Assembly: GCA_033813475.1 (NCBI GenBank)
Contig: JAPXRP010000074.1
Location: 1-19,167 of the forward strand
Reading direction: 5' to 3'
Origin: JAAYBR01 sp033813475
GTDB taxonomy: Bacteria > Hydrogenedentota > Hydrogenedentia > Hydrogenedentales > CAITNO01
DNA length: 19,167 nt
Below the pieces are notes generated by a model that saw only the letters and a list, made by a program, of their open reading frames with translations, was not told where the DNA came from and ran no database searches. The position numbers were made by a program, and so were the translations under genes. Position 1 is the first letter of the stretch, and every line of letters begins with the position of its first letter. Shown in pieces: positions 1 through 6,567 of the stretch.

Positions 1-30
1 ATCTCTTGCAGGCAGGGCGTCGGCGGGAAC

Positions 31-108
31 GAGATTGCCGCGCTTCGCTCGCAATGACGGGGTGCTGCGCTCGCAGTGACGGGTGTGTTTCCGTCATGGC
101 GAACAAGG
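31..108. repeat. Dispersed intergenic repeat, two direct copies and one inverted
   Basis: A 19-base core at 42-60 (gcttcgctcgcaatgacgg) recurs at 64-82 with 17 of 19 bases identical. A degraded inverted copy lies at 91-108, beginning ccgtcatggcga, with about 14 of 18 bases matching the reverse complement of the core. The direct and inverted copies could fold into a hairpin. From memory, the complement of this core (tcattgcgagcgaagc and variants) is a common non-coding repeat in unrelated environmental bacterial genomes. Reading it as protein gives the familiar spurious peptides. No transposase or CRISPR-like spacing is visible, and its function is unknown. Confidence 0.65.
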
Positions 109-120
109 CACGACCCCGCG

Positions 121-150
121 TTGGAACTCCCCCCCCGGCGCGGCTATACT
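121..150 (+). promoter_or_regulatory. Sigma70-type promoter of the C45/hemE/oxidoreductase unit
   Basis: A TTGGAA -35 element (121-126), an 18-base spacer and a TATACT -10 element (145-150) precede the first gene. Transcription would start near 157 and give a leader of about 33 bases. The leader carries a purine-rich ribosome site at 174-182, just before the ATG at 190. No further promoter is evident in the short gaps down to the terminator at 6358, so this one may serve the whole unit. Confidence 0.6.
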
Positions 151-189
151 TCGTCCAGTTGTATCCAACCCGATGGAAAGGAACGCCGC

Positions 190-1656
190 ATGATCCCGCC
201 GCGCCATGCCCCGGCGGCCCCCGCAGGGCCGCTTAAGACCTTTGGTCCCGCCAGCCTTGCCGTCTATGAGACCCCCTTCGCCACGATTCCGGTGCTGCGG
301 GTGTCCGGAACGCCGCTGGAGATGGGCCGCCAGTACGGGTTTCTGGTCGGGGACCGGGTACGCCGCATCGCGGACATGCTGGTGGCCATTTTCACGGAGG
401 CGGGGTTGCCGGAGTTTGTGGTCCACAACATTCTGGACAACGCCTGGGCGCGGATGCGCCCGCACACGCCGGAGCGTTTTCTGGAGGAAATCACCGGGAT
501 CGCGGCGGGGGCGGCGGAGGCGGGGGTCTCCTTGGCGGAGGAGGACCTGTTCCGCATTGTGGCGGCGACCAACCTCGACCTGTACAAGCGCGACGAGCGC
601 GCCTTCGAGTTCATCAGCCCCGAGATCCTCGAAATGCTCCAGAATCCCCCGGAGCTGCCGGAGGGGCCCTCCTGCACCATGTTCGCCGTGTGGGGCGCGC
701 GGACAGTGGGGGGCAAGATGCTCTCCATGCGGAATCTGGACTGGCTGTCGCAGTCGGGCATGCACACCGAACGGCTCGTAACGGTGTACAGCCCGGCGGA
801 CGGCATCCCCTGCGTCACCACGGGGTACGCGGGGGTCATCGGCGCGCTGGCGGGCATGAACGCGCGCGGCATCACGCTCTCCGAGGTGGGGGCCTTTAGC
901 GTGCGCGAGGAGCTGGACGGCACGCCGTGGACGCTCATGGCGCGCCAGCTTCTCGAGGAGTCCGCCTGCCTTGAGGACGCCGTGCGCATCATCGCGTCGG
1001 CGCGGCACACCATCGGCTACAACTACCTGATCGCCGACGGCGACCCGGAGAACTTCGGCACGGCGGCGTTCCGTCCCCGCGCGGCGGCGTTCGAGACCAA
1101 CCACGAGGTCTGCGAGGTTTTCCTCGACAACGACCCGAAGGAGGCCGCCGCCGTCTGGAAGGCGCCCGACGGACAAGAAACACCCTATGGCCTTCCCCTG
1201 CCGGAGGCGGTGATGCGGGCGGACACGGCCTTCGGGCCGAAGGCCCGCGCGCTCCAGGCGGCGGACGACGGCCCCGGCGATCCGGAGAACACGGGGAACC
1301 CGCTGGGCCGGGACGGCGCGGGCAGCACCTACACCACCTGCCACAAGCCCATGCACGACATGATCCGGGCCTATGAAACAGGGGCGGAATACGTCTTCCC
1401 CGTGCGCGGCACGAAGGTCATCGAGGCGGGCACCCCGCGCAGGATCGGCCCGGAGGAGGCCATGACCATCGCGGCCACGGTGGCCCACAACACGGAGATG
1501 CTGGGGGAGAACGACTGGAACGTCATGAGCGTCGTGTACTCCCCGACGGACGGGCGGCTCTTTCTCGGCTTTGAGCACCGCAGTCCGGACGGGCACTGGA
1601 CCAACGCCCCCGACAGCGGCTACATGGAGTTCACGGCGGCGGACCTTTTCGACTGA
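190..1656 (+). CDS. C45-family autoproteolytic acyltransferase/hydrolase (Ntn hydrolase)
   Basis: This 488-residue protein resembles the acyl-CoA:6-aminopenicillanate acyltransferase (peptidase C45) family. Those proteins self-cleave before a cysteine, which then acts as the N-terminal nucleophile for amide or acyl transfer. The N-terminal region contains an LEMGRQYG segment like the family's G-x-x-xG-xx-G motif. The candidate nucleophile is Cys162 in GPSCTMF, and it is followed by MLSMRNLDW, matching the family's conserved N-x-DW. Histidine-rich HNTEMLGENDWN lies near the C terminus. The ATG at 190 was chosen because it follows GGAAAGGAA at good spacing and lies downstream of a promoter; an in-frame GTG/ATG further upstream would read into the repeat. 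No signal peptide is apparent, so it is probably cytoplasmic. Relatives include penicillin acyltransferases, bile-salt hydrolase-like enzymes and lamina ancestor-type proteins, and the substrate cannot be told from sequence. Confidence 0.75.
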   Translation: MIPPRHAPAAPAGPLKTFGPASLAVYETPFATIPVLRVSGTPLEMGRQYGFLVGDRVRRIADMLVAIFTEAGLPEFVVHNILDNAWARMRPHTPERFLEEITGIAAGAAEAGVSLAEEDLFRIVAATNLDLYKRDERAFEFISPEILEMLQNPPELPEGPSCTMFAVWGARTVGGKMLSMRNLDWLSQSGMHTERLVTVYSPADGIPCVTTGYAGVIGALAGMNARGITLSEVGAFSVREELDGTPWTLMARQLLEESACLEDAVRIIASARHTIGYNYLIADGDPENFGTAAFRPRAAAFETNHEVCEVFLDNDPKEAAAVWKAPDGQETPYGLPLPEAVMRADTAFGPKARALQAADDGPGDPENTGNPLGRDGAGSTYTTCHKPMHDMIRAYETGAEYVFPVRGTKVIEAGTPRRIGPEEAMTIAATVAHNTEMLGENDWNVMSVVYSPTDGRLFLGFEHRSPDGHWTNAPDSGYMEFTAADLFD

Positions 1657-1695
1657 ACCGCCCGCGCTTGGGCGCGTCCAACAGGAGACTGAGTC

Positions 1696-1872
1696 ATGAT
1701 GACATGGGTGGGTGTGATTCTGGCGCTGGCCGGGGGAATCCCGGCGGCCATGATGTTCTTCGGCGTCGCCCCGGACCTCCTGGAGAAGATTCCCCTGGGC
1801 ATGACCCCGCTCATCGGCATCGCCGTCATCGGCGCGGGGATCGTCCTCTGGAACCGGCGTCCGGGGAACTAG
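1696..1872 (+). CDS. Small two-helix membrane protein, function unknown
   Basis: This 58-residue ORF begins MMTWVGVILALAGG and has two hydrophobic segments, about residues 3-22 and 37-52. A short acidic and proline-containing stretch separates them (APDLLEKIP), and the tail is basic (NRRPGN), consistent with a helical hairpin in the membrane. An AGGAG ribosome site at 1683-1687 sits 8 bases before the first ATG; a second ATG follows immediately. It lies 39 bases after the C45 gene and stops 5 bases before the hemE ATG, so it is probably cotranscribed. I do not recognise the family. The good ribosome site, the operon position and the two clean membrane segments support a real gene. Confidence 0.65.
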   Translation: MMTWVGVILALAGGIPAAMMFFGVAPDLLEKIPLGMTPLIGIAVIGAGIVLWNRRPGN

Positions 1873-1877
1873 GGCCG

Positions 1878-2939
1878 ATGAGAACGGACGAGGACGCCCG
1901 CAACGGGGAGGCCCCCCTGCTGGTCCGCGCCCTGCGCGGCGAGGCGGTGGAGCGCACTCCCGTTTGGCTCATGCGCCAGGCGGGCCGCACCGACCCGGCA
2001 TACCTCGCGTTCCGCGATGCCCATCCCCTGCCCCTTCAGGACCTGTTCACCAACGCCGACGCCGCCGCGCAAATCACCCTGCTGCCCGCCCGTCTGGGCG
2101 TGGACGCCCTCATTGTCTTCCAGGATATCCTGACCCCCCTGGGCCCCATGGGCGCGCCGTTCCGCTTCGCGCCCGAACCGGTCATTGAGAACCCCCTGGA
2201 CGGGCCGGCGGCCCTGCTCGGCCTTCGTCCGCTGGATCCCGCCGCCGACATGCCCCATGCGGCGCCGCTCTTCCGTTCGGTGCTCCGGGAGGCGGGCGGG
2301 TTGCCGGTGCTGGGCTTTGCGGGGGCGCCGCTCACCCTGCTGGCCTTTCTCGCCGAGGGCCGGGGCTTCCGGGACGGCATCCCGCGCACCCGCGCCCTGC
2401 TGTCGGAACACCCCGCCGCCGCCGAGGCGGTACTGGGCGTGCTGGCCGATTCTGTGGCGGCCTGGCTCGGGCACCAGTTCGACTGCGGCGCCGCGGCGGT
2501 CCAGCTTTTCGAGTCCGCCGCGTTCCTGTTCACCCCCGAGGAATACCGGCGCTTTGCCCTCCCCTTCCAGCGGCGCGTCTTCGACGCCCTCCGGGGCCGC
2601 GGCACGACCATCCACTTCGCCCATTTCCCCGATGCGGCGGCGCCGCCGCGTCTGCTCGCCGACGCCGGGGCCGATGTCATAAGCCTGCCGTCCACGCTGT
2701 CCATCGCCGCCGCGCGCGCCGAACTCGGCGCGGACACGGTGGTGCAGGGGAATCTGGACAACCGGCTGCTCGCGTCCGGCCCCTGGGAGGCGGTGGAGAC
2801 GGCGGCGCGGGACTGCCTTTGCCAGGGCGGCGGACGAGGCCATGTCTTCAACCTCGGCCATGGCCTGCTCCGGGAAACGCCCCACGAACATGTAGTACAC
2901 TTGCTTTCCCTGGTGCGCTCCGTGCGGTGGGACCGCTGA
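1878..2939 (+). CDS. hemE: Uroporphyrinogen decarboxylase
   Basis: This 353-residue protein has the usual HemE length (E. coli about 354). HemE removes four acetate carboxyls from uroporphyrinogen III to give coproporphyrinogen III in cytoplasmic haem synthesis. The signature PVWLMRQAGR (residues 28-37) carries Arg33, and FQDIL carries Asp83, the equivalent of the catalytic Asp86 of human UROD. GFAGAPLTLLAF matches the family GFAGAPWTL block, VVQGNLD (288-294) is conserved, and FNLGHGL holds His328. Deviations are RTDPAY where RYLPEY is usual, and Phe157 where the active-site Tyr164 of human UROD would lie. The ATG follows the small membrane gene by 5 bases with only a weak ribosome site, which suggests coupling. 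The MRQAGR signature favours true HemE over the related MtaA/corrinoid methyltransferases. No other haem gene is in the window. Confidence 0.9.
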   Translation: MRTDEDARNGEAPLLVRALRGEAVERTPVWLMRQAGRTDPAYLAFRDAHPLPLQDLFTNADAAAQITLLPARLGVDALIVFQDILTPLGPMGAPFRFAPEPVIENPLDGPAALLGLRPLDPAADMPHAAPLFRSVLREAGGLPVLGFAGAPLTLLAFLAEGRGFRDGIPRTRALLSEHPAAAEAVLGVLADSVAAWLGHQFDCGAAAVQLFESAAFLFTPEEYRRFALPFQRRVFDALRGRGTTIHFAHFPDAAAPPRLLADAGADVISLPSTLSIAAARAELGADTVVQGNLDNRLLASGPWEAVETAARDCLCQGGGRGHVFNLGHGLLRETPHEHVVHLLSLVRSVRWDR

Positions 2940-3000
2940 CGCCGTCCCCGCCGCCCCGCCGGGGACCAACGACAACGGCAAGACGAAGGAGGAACATCCA

Positions 3001-4047
3001 ATGGCGCGAGTGGGATTCGGCATCATCGGCTGCGGGAACATCGGCCCCGTGCACGCGGCGGCCATCGCCGCCTCCAAGTCCGCGAAACTGGTCGCGGTTT
3101 CCGACGTGTTTGAGCCCGTCGGCCGCCGGCTGGCGGACAAATACGGCGTGGAGCTTTACACCGACTACAACCGGCTGCTGGAGCGGAAGGACATCCAGGC
3201 GGTGTGCCTGTGCGTGCCCAGCGGGCTGCGCATGGAGATCGCCGTGGCCTGCGCGCGGGCGGGAAAGCATGTGCTGTCCGAGAAGCCCCTCGACGTGACC
3301 ACCAAGCGCATTGACAAGATCATCGCCGCCACGGAAAAGGCGGGGGTCCGGCTCGGCTGCATCTTCCAGAGCCGCTTCGCCGAGGCGAACCGCCTCATCA
3401 AGCAGGCCATCGAGCAGGGCCGGTTCGGCAAGCTGGTCCTCGGCGACGCGTACATCAAGTGGTACCGGTCGCCGGAGTACTACGCCAGCGGCGCGTGGCG
3501 CGGCACGAAGAAGCTGGACGGCGGCGGCGCGCTCATGAACCAGGGCATCCACCAGATTGACCTGCTCCAGTGGTTCATGGGCCCCGTGGCGAAGGTGCAG
3601 GCGCAGACCACGCGGGCGCTCCATGCCGGACTGGAGGTCGAGGATTTGGCGACGGTCATGCTGGAGTTCAAGAGCGGGGCCTACGGCGTCATCGAGGGCA
3701 GCACCGCCGTCTGGCCGGGCCATCCGGCCCGCGTGGAGGTCCACGGCACCGACGGCAGCGCCTACGTCGAGGACGGGGCGATCAAGTTCTGGCAGTTCAA
3801 GAAGGCGCGGGCGGTGGACAAGAAAGTGGCCGACCTGATGACCCGCGAGTCCGAGCTGGGCTCCGGCGCGGGCGACCCCCTCAGCAGCCTCAAGATCGGG
3901 GGGCACCTGCTCCAGATTGAGGACTTCGCCCAGGCCATCCTGAAGAACCGCCCGGCGTACATTGACGGGCGCGAGGGCCGCAACGCCGTCGCGCTCATTG
4001 AGGCGATTTACAAATCCGCCGAGACCGGCAAGGCGGTGAAACTGTGA
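3001..4047 (+). CDS. Gfo/Idh/MocA-family NAD(P)-dependent oxidoreductase
   Basis: This 348-residue protein has an N-terminal Rossmann fold with the dinucleotide motif GCGNIG (10-15). The family EKP motif is at 94-96 (Lys95 is the usual catalytic or substrate-contact lysine). The C-terminal substrate domain carries NQGIHQID with His184 and Asp187, the family H-x-x-D pair. Family members oxidise or reduce hydroxyls of sugars, inositols and sugar nucleotides with NAD(P); the exact substrate is not visible. AAGGAGG at 2986-2992 gives a strong ribosome site 8 bases before the ATG. No Tat or Sec leader is seen, so it should be cytoplasmic. Its TGA overlaps the GTG start of the prolyl isomerase gene (GTGA), indicating translational coupling, and a second family member follows that gene. 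Confidence 0.9.
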   Translation: MARVGFGIIGCGNIGPVHAAAIAASKSAKLVAVSDVFEPVGRRLADKYGVELYTDYNRLLERKDIQAVCLCVPSGLRMEIAVACARAGKHVLSEKPLDVTTKRIDKIIAATEKAGVRLGCIFQSRFAEANRLIKQAIEQGRFGKLVLGDAYIKWYRSPEYYASGAWRGTKKLDGGGALMNQGIHQIDLLQWFMGPVAKVQAQTTRALHAGLEVEDLATVMLEFKSGAYGVIEGSTAVWPGHPARVEVHGTDGSAYVEDGAIKFWQFKKARAVDKKVADLMTRESELGSGAGDPLSSLKIGGHLLQIEDFAQAILKNRPAYIDGREGRNAVALIEAIYKSAETGKAVKL

Positions 4048-5075
4048 GAGCCGCCGCCGCAGTGCTGGTCTGGGCCGTTCTTCTCCCCGCCTTCGCGGGG
4101 TCGGAGGAGACCGCGCGTCCTGAGCTGCCCCCGCTGCCGGAAAAAGTCGCGCAGGTCGGGCAGTATGTCATCACAGGCGAGGAGTTCCAGCGCGACCTGG
4201 CCCTTCGGGTGCGCCAAACCGCCGCGCGGACGGGCCGTCCGGTCGTGCCCGACGCGGCGTTCCGCCGCGAAACCCTGGGCGCGCGCATTGACGCCCTCGT
4301 CCTGCAGCAGATCGCCGAGGCTGCCGTGTCCGTGGAGGATGCCGCCGTCGAGCAGGAATTCGCGCGGGCGCGGGCCGGGTTCCCGTCCGAGGAGCGGTTT
4401 GAGGAATGGCTGACCCGCACGGGAACCGCCGCGGACACCCTGCGCCGGGAAATCCGCTCGCGGCTGGCCATCCGCGCCTATTCCGACCAGAAGACCGCGG
4501 GCATCGCCGTCTCCGACGACGAGGTCCGAGCGCACTACGACGCCCTGAACGAGGAGGGTCTCCTGCGCCGGCCCCTCAGGACGGCGGACATTTGCCACCT
4601 GCTGGTGTCCGTGAAGGGCGACTCCCCCGAAGACGCGCAGCACGCCAGGGAGCGCGCGGAGGCGGCGCGCGCCCGCATTCTGGCAGGCGAGTCCTTTGAG
4701 AAAGTCGCCCGCGAGGTCAGCGAGGACCCCTCGGTCGTGGAGCATGGCGGCCGCTATCTGGAAGCCTCGGGCCGCGGCCTTCCGCAGTTCATCGTGGACA
4801 AGATGTTTGTCCAGCCCGTCGGGGAACTGCCCGAGCCCTTCGAGGGGGCCGGCGCGTGGCATCTCCTGCGCGTGGACGGTGTCAACGAGCCGGGCGTGGT
4901 CCCCTATGAAAAGGCCGCCCAACGTCTCCGCACAGCCATTCTGGCGCGAAAGAAACAGGAGGTGCTGGAGGCCCTGGTGGACTCGGCGCGGAAAGTCACG
5001 CGCATCGAGGTGTTTTCCGGAGAACTGGCCCCGGAGGTGAGGCCGCCACTCCCCGAAAAGGAGGCCGCGCCATGA
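4044..5075 (+). CDS. Exported PpiC/SurA-type peptidyl-prolyl isomerase
   Basis: This 343-residue protein starts with GTG inside a GTGA overlap with the upstream oxidoreductase. Residues 1-18 (VRAAAAVLVWAVLLPAFA) look like a Sec signal peptide cleaved near AFA. Residues 35-160 form a helical SurA-like chaperone region (VAQVGQYVITGEEFQ). Residues 180-278 match a parvulin rotamase domain: TADICHLLVSV, then FEKVAREVSEDPSVVEHGG, then WHLLRVDGV. A final helix-rich tail (288-320) resembles the C-terminal helix of SurA-type proteins. The expected role is proline isomerisation and chaperoning of exported proteins in the periplasm or at the envelope. The ATG of the next gene overlaps its stop (ATGA at 5072-5075), with AAAAGGAGG just upstream. 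An exported folding factor between two cytoplasmic oxidoreductases is unusual. Confidence 0.85.
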   Translation: MRAAAAVLVWAVLLPAFAGSEETARPELPPLPEKVAQVGQYVITGEEFQRDLALRVRQTAARTGRPVVPDAAFRRETLGARIDALVLQQIAEAAVSVEDAAVEQEFARARAGFPSEERFEEWLTRTGTAADTLRREIRSRLAIRAYSDQKTAGIAVSDDEVRAHYDALNEEGLLRRPLRTADICHLLVSVKGDSPEDAQHARERAEAARARILAGESFEKVAREVSEDPSVVEHGGRYLEASGRGLPQFIVDKMFVQPVGELPEPFEGAGAWHLLRVDGVNEPGVVPYEKAAQRLRTAILARKKQEVLEALVDSARKVTRIEVFSGELAPEVRPPLPEKEAAP

Positions 5076-6340
5076 CGGAACGCGTGATCACCGTCGGACT
5101 CGTCGGCGCCGGCATGTTCGGCGGCGACGTGCATCTGCGCACCTATGCCCAGCTCCAGCGCGGCGGCCTGCTGCCCTGGCTGGGGCGTCTCGGGCTCGAC
5201 GACCGCGCCCGGGAGCTGGGCGACATCCGCGTGCATTTCGCCGCCCTCGCCACGAACACCGAGGCCAGCGGCCTGCGCAAGCGGGAGGAGTTCGCCGCCC
5301 ACGGCCTGGACTTTGCCCTGTACCACGGCGAGACCCCCTGGGTGGACCTGTTGAACGACTTTCCGAACCTCGACATCCTCGCCGTGGCCACACCGGACCA
5401 CCTGCACACGGCGCCCATCCTGGCGGCGCTGGAGCGCGGCGTCCACGTCATCACGGAAAAGCCCATGACGCTCGACGCCAACGAGGCGGACGCCGTGCTC
5501 GCGGCGGCGCGGAAGGCGAACCGCATCGTGGGCGTGGACATGCACAAGCGCTACGACCCCGACCACCTGCGCCTGCGCGACGACATCGCGGGCCGCATCG
5601 GCGACCCGCTCTACGGGCGCGCCGTGCTGGAGGAGCCGCTGTCCGTGTCCGCCGGGGCCTTCGCCAAATGGGCCGAAAAAAGCGACCCCTTCAGCTATGT
5701 GGGCTGCCACTGGACCGACCTCTACGTCGCCTATTTCGGCGTGAAGCCCGTGTCCCTCCACGCCGTCGGCCAGAAGAGGAAGCTCCGCCGCGACTTCAAC
5801 CTGGACGCCTTCGACGCCGTCCAGGTGAAGGTCCAGTTCGACAACGGCATGAGCATTGACTTCATCAACAGCTGGATCCTGCCCGACGGCTTCGAGGGGC
5901 CCGTCAACCAGGAGAGCCAGCTCTTCGGCACCGACGGGCTGGTGGAGTCCGACAGCCAGTACCGGGGCCTGCGCTTCCTGCACCAGGGCGGGGGCATGCG
6001 CACGGCCAACACACACTTCACGCGCGATGTGCCCCGCGAGAGCGGCCCGCCCGCCTATGTCGGCTACGGCGTGGACAGCCTCGTGGTCTGCGTGGAGAAG
6101 GTGGCGGAGATGAAGTTCCTCGGGAAGACGCTGGACGAGCTGGCCCCCCACTACCCCAACGCCGAACAGGCCCGCGTCTCCGTGCTCATCGTGCACGCCG
6201 CCCGCGAGGTGGTCCGGCGCAACCACGAATACCTGGAAAAGGGCCTCGGCGCGCCCGTGACGGCGATTTTCAACCGGAACGGCATCACGGTCTTCGACCC
6301 CTACGCCGGCCCGGCGCGCATTTACACCAACCCGGTCTGA
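5072..6340 (+). CDS. Gfo/Idh/MocA-family oxidoreductase (second, longer type)
   Basis: This 422-residue protein is longer than the first oxidoreductase and only distantly similar to it. The nucleotide-binding motif is GAGMFG (12-17), TPDHLHTAP lies at 108-116, the EKP motif is at 129-131, and the substrate domain has GCHWTDLYV with His213 and Asp216 in the H-x-x-D position. It carries an insertion of about 40 residues after the first Rossmann strand (around 28-58). A reductase or dehydrogenase acting on a sugar or cyclitol is expected, with substrate unknown. The start ATG overlaps the isomerase stop (ATGA) and AAAAGGAGG at 5057-5064 is its ribosome site. It has no signal peptide. It is the last gene of the unit, 17 bases before the hairpin at 6358. 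Confidence 0.88.
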   Translation: MTERVITVGLVGAGMFGGDVHLRTYAQLQRGGLLPWLGRLGLDDRARELGDIRVHFAALATNTEASGLRKREEFAAHGLDFALYHGETPWVDLLNDFPNLDILAVATPDHLHTAPILAALERGVHVITEKPMTLDANEADAVLAAARKANRIVGVDMHKRYDPDHLRLRDDIAGRIGDPLYGRAVLEEPLSVSAGAFAKWAEKSDPFSYVGCHWTDLYVAYFGVKPVSLHAVGQKRKLRRDFNLDAFDAVQVKVQFDNGMSIDFINSWILPDGFEGPVNQESQLFGTDGLVESDSQYRGLRFLHQGGGMRTANTHFTRDVPRESGPPAYVGYGVDSLVVCVEKVAEMKFLGKTLDELAPHYPNAEQARVSVLIVHAAREVVRRNHEYLEKGLGAPVTAIFNRNGITVFDPYAGPARIYTNPV

Positions 6341-6357
6341 TCCCCCAAACAACGAAA

Positions 6358-6390
6358 AAGCCTCCGCAACACGTTGCGGAGGCTTGCTTT
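6358..6390. terminator. Bidirectional intrinsic terminator
   Basis: A perfect 12-base-pair stem, AAGCCTCCGCAA (6358-6369) with TTGCGGAGGCTT (6374-6385), closes a CACG loop. On the plus strand GCTTT follows, which is a modest tract. On the minus strand the stem is followed by TTTTT, so it is the stronger terminator for the tRNA transcript coming the other way. It lies between the convergent oxidoreductase gene and the tRNA gene and probably ends both. Confidence 0.9.
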
Positions 6391-6398
6391 GTCTAAAA

Positions 6399-6483
6399 TG
6401 GTGCCCGAGGCGAGACTTGAACTCGCACCCCGTGAGGGACTAGATCCTTAGTCTAGCGTGTCTGCCAATTCCACCACCCGGGC
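6399..6483 (-). tRNA. tRNA-Leu, anticodon AAG
   Basis: An 85-base minus-strand gene folds as a class II tRNA. The acceptor GCCCGGG pairs with CTCGGGC (one G-T wobble), and discriminator A73 and the CCA end are encoded. The D-arm reads GTG-GAATTGGCAGA-CAC. The anticodon stem CTAGA/TCTAG encloses a seven-base loop CTAAGGA, the variable arm is about 13 bases with a CCC/GGG stem, and the T-arm is GCGAG-TTCAAGT-CTCGC. The class II variable arm, D-loop and A73 are typical of tRNA-Leu. With U33 fixed, positions 34-36 read AAG, which would decode CUU, and also CUC if A34 is converted to inosine. Bacteria normally use GAG for this box. It has its own promoter upstream and the hairpin at 6358-6385 downstream. 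Confidence 0.93.
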
Positions 6484-6502
6484 ACGGGGGTTGACGTGGG
6501 GC

Positions 6503-6532
6503 ATCATACCCGAAACGGGGCTGTTTGTGCAA
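6503..6532 (-). promoter_or_regulatory. Promoter of the tRNA-Leu gene
   Basis: On the minus strand TTGCAC (6532-6527) and TATGAT (6508-6503) are separated by 18 bases. They lie about 20 bases upstream of the tRNA 5' end at 6483. The expected start is near 6496 and leaves a short 5' leader for RNase P. The promoter sits in the 35 to 65 bases after the stop codon of the upstream glycoside hydrolase gene, so the tRNA can be expressed independently of it. Confidence 0.6.
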
Positions 6533-6567
6533 CTGTCGCCGCCCAGAAGACTCCCCATCCTCCCCTC

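Noticed and set aside
1..120. CRISPR array or insertion-sequence end
   Set aside because: The repeats are 19 bases, only 22 bases apart, partly inverted and without uniform spacers; no transposase or Cas gene is present.
6..236. Short ORF running through the intergenic repeat
   Set aside because: Its translation (RDCRASLAMTG) is the typical spurious peptide of this dispersed repeat, it has no ribosome site, and it overlaps the promoter and start of the first gene.
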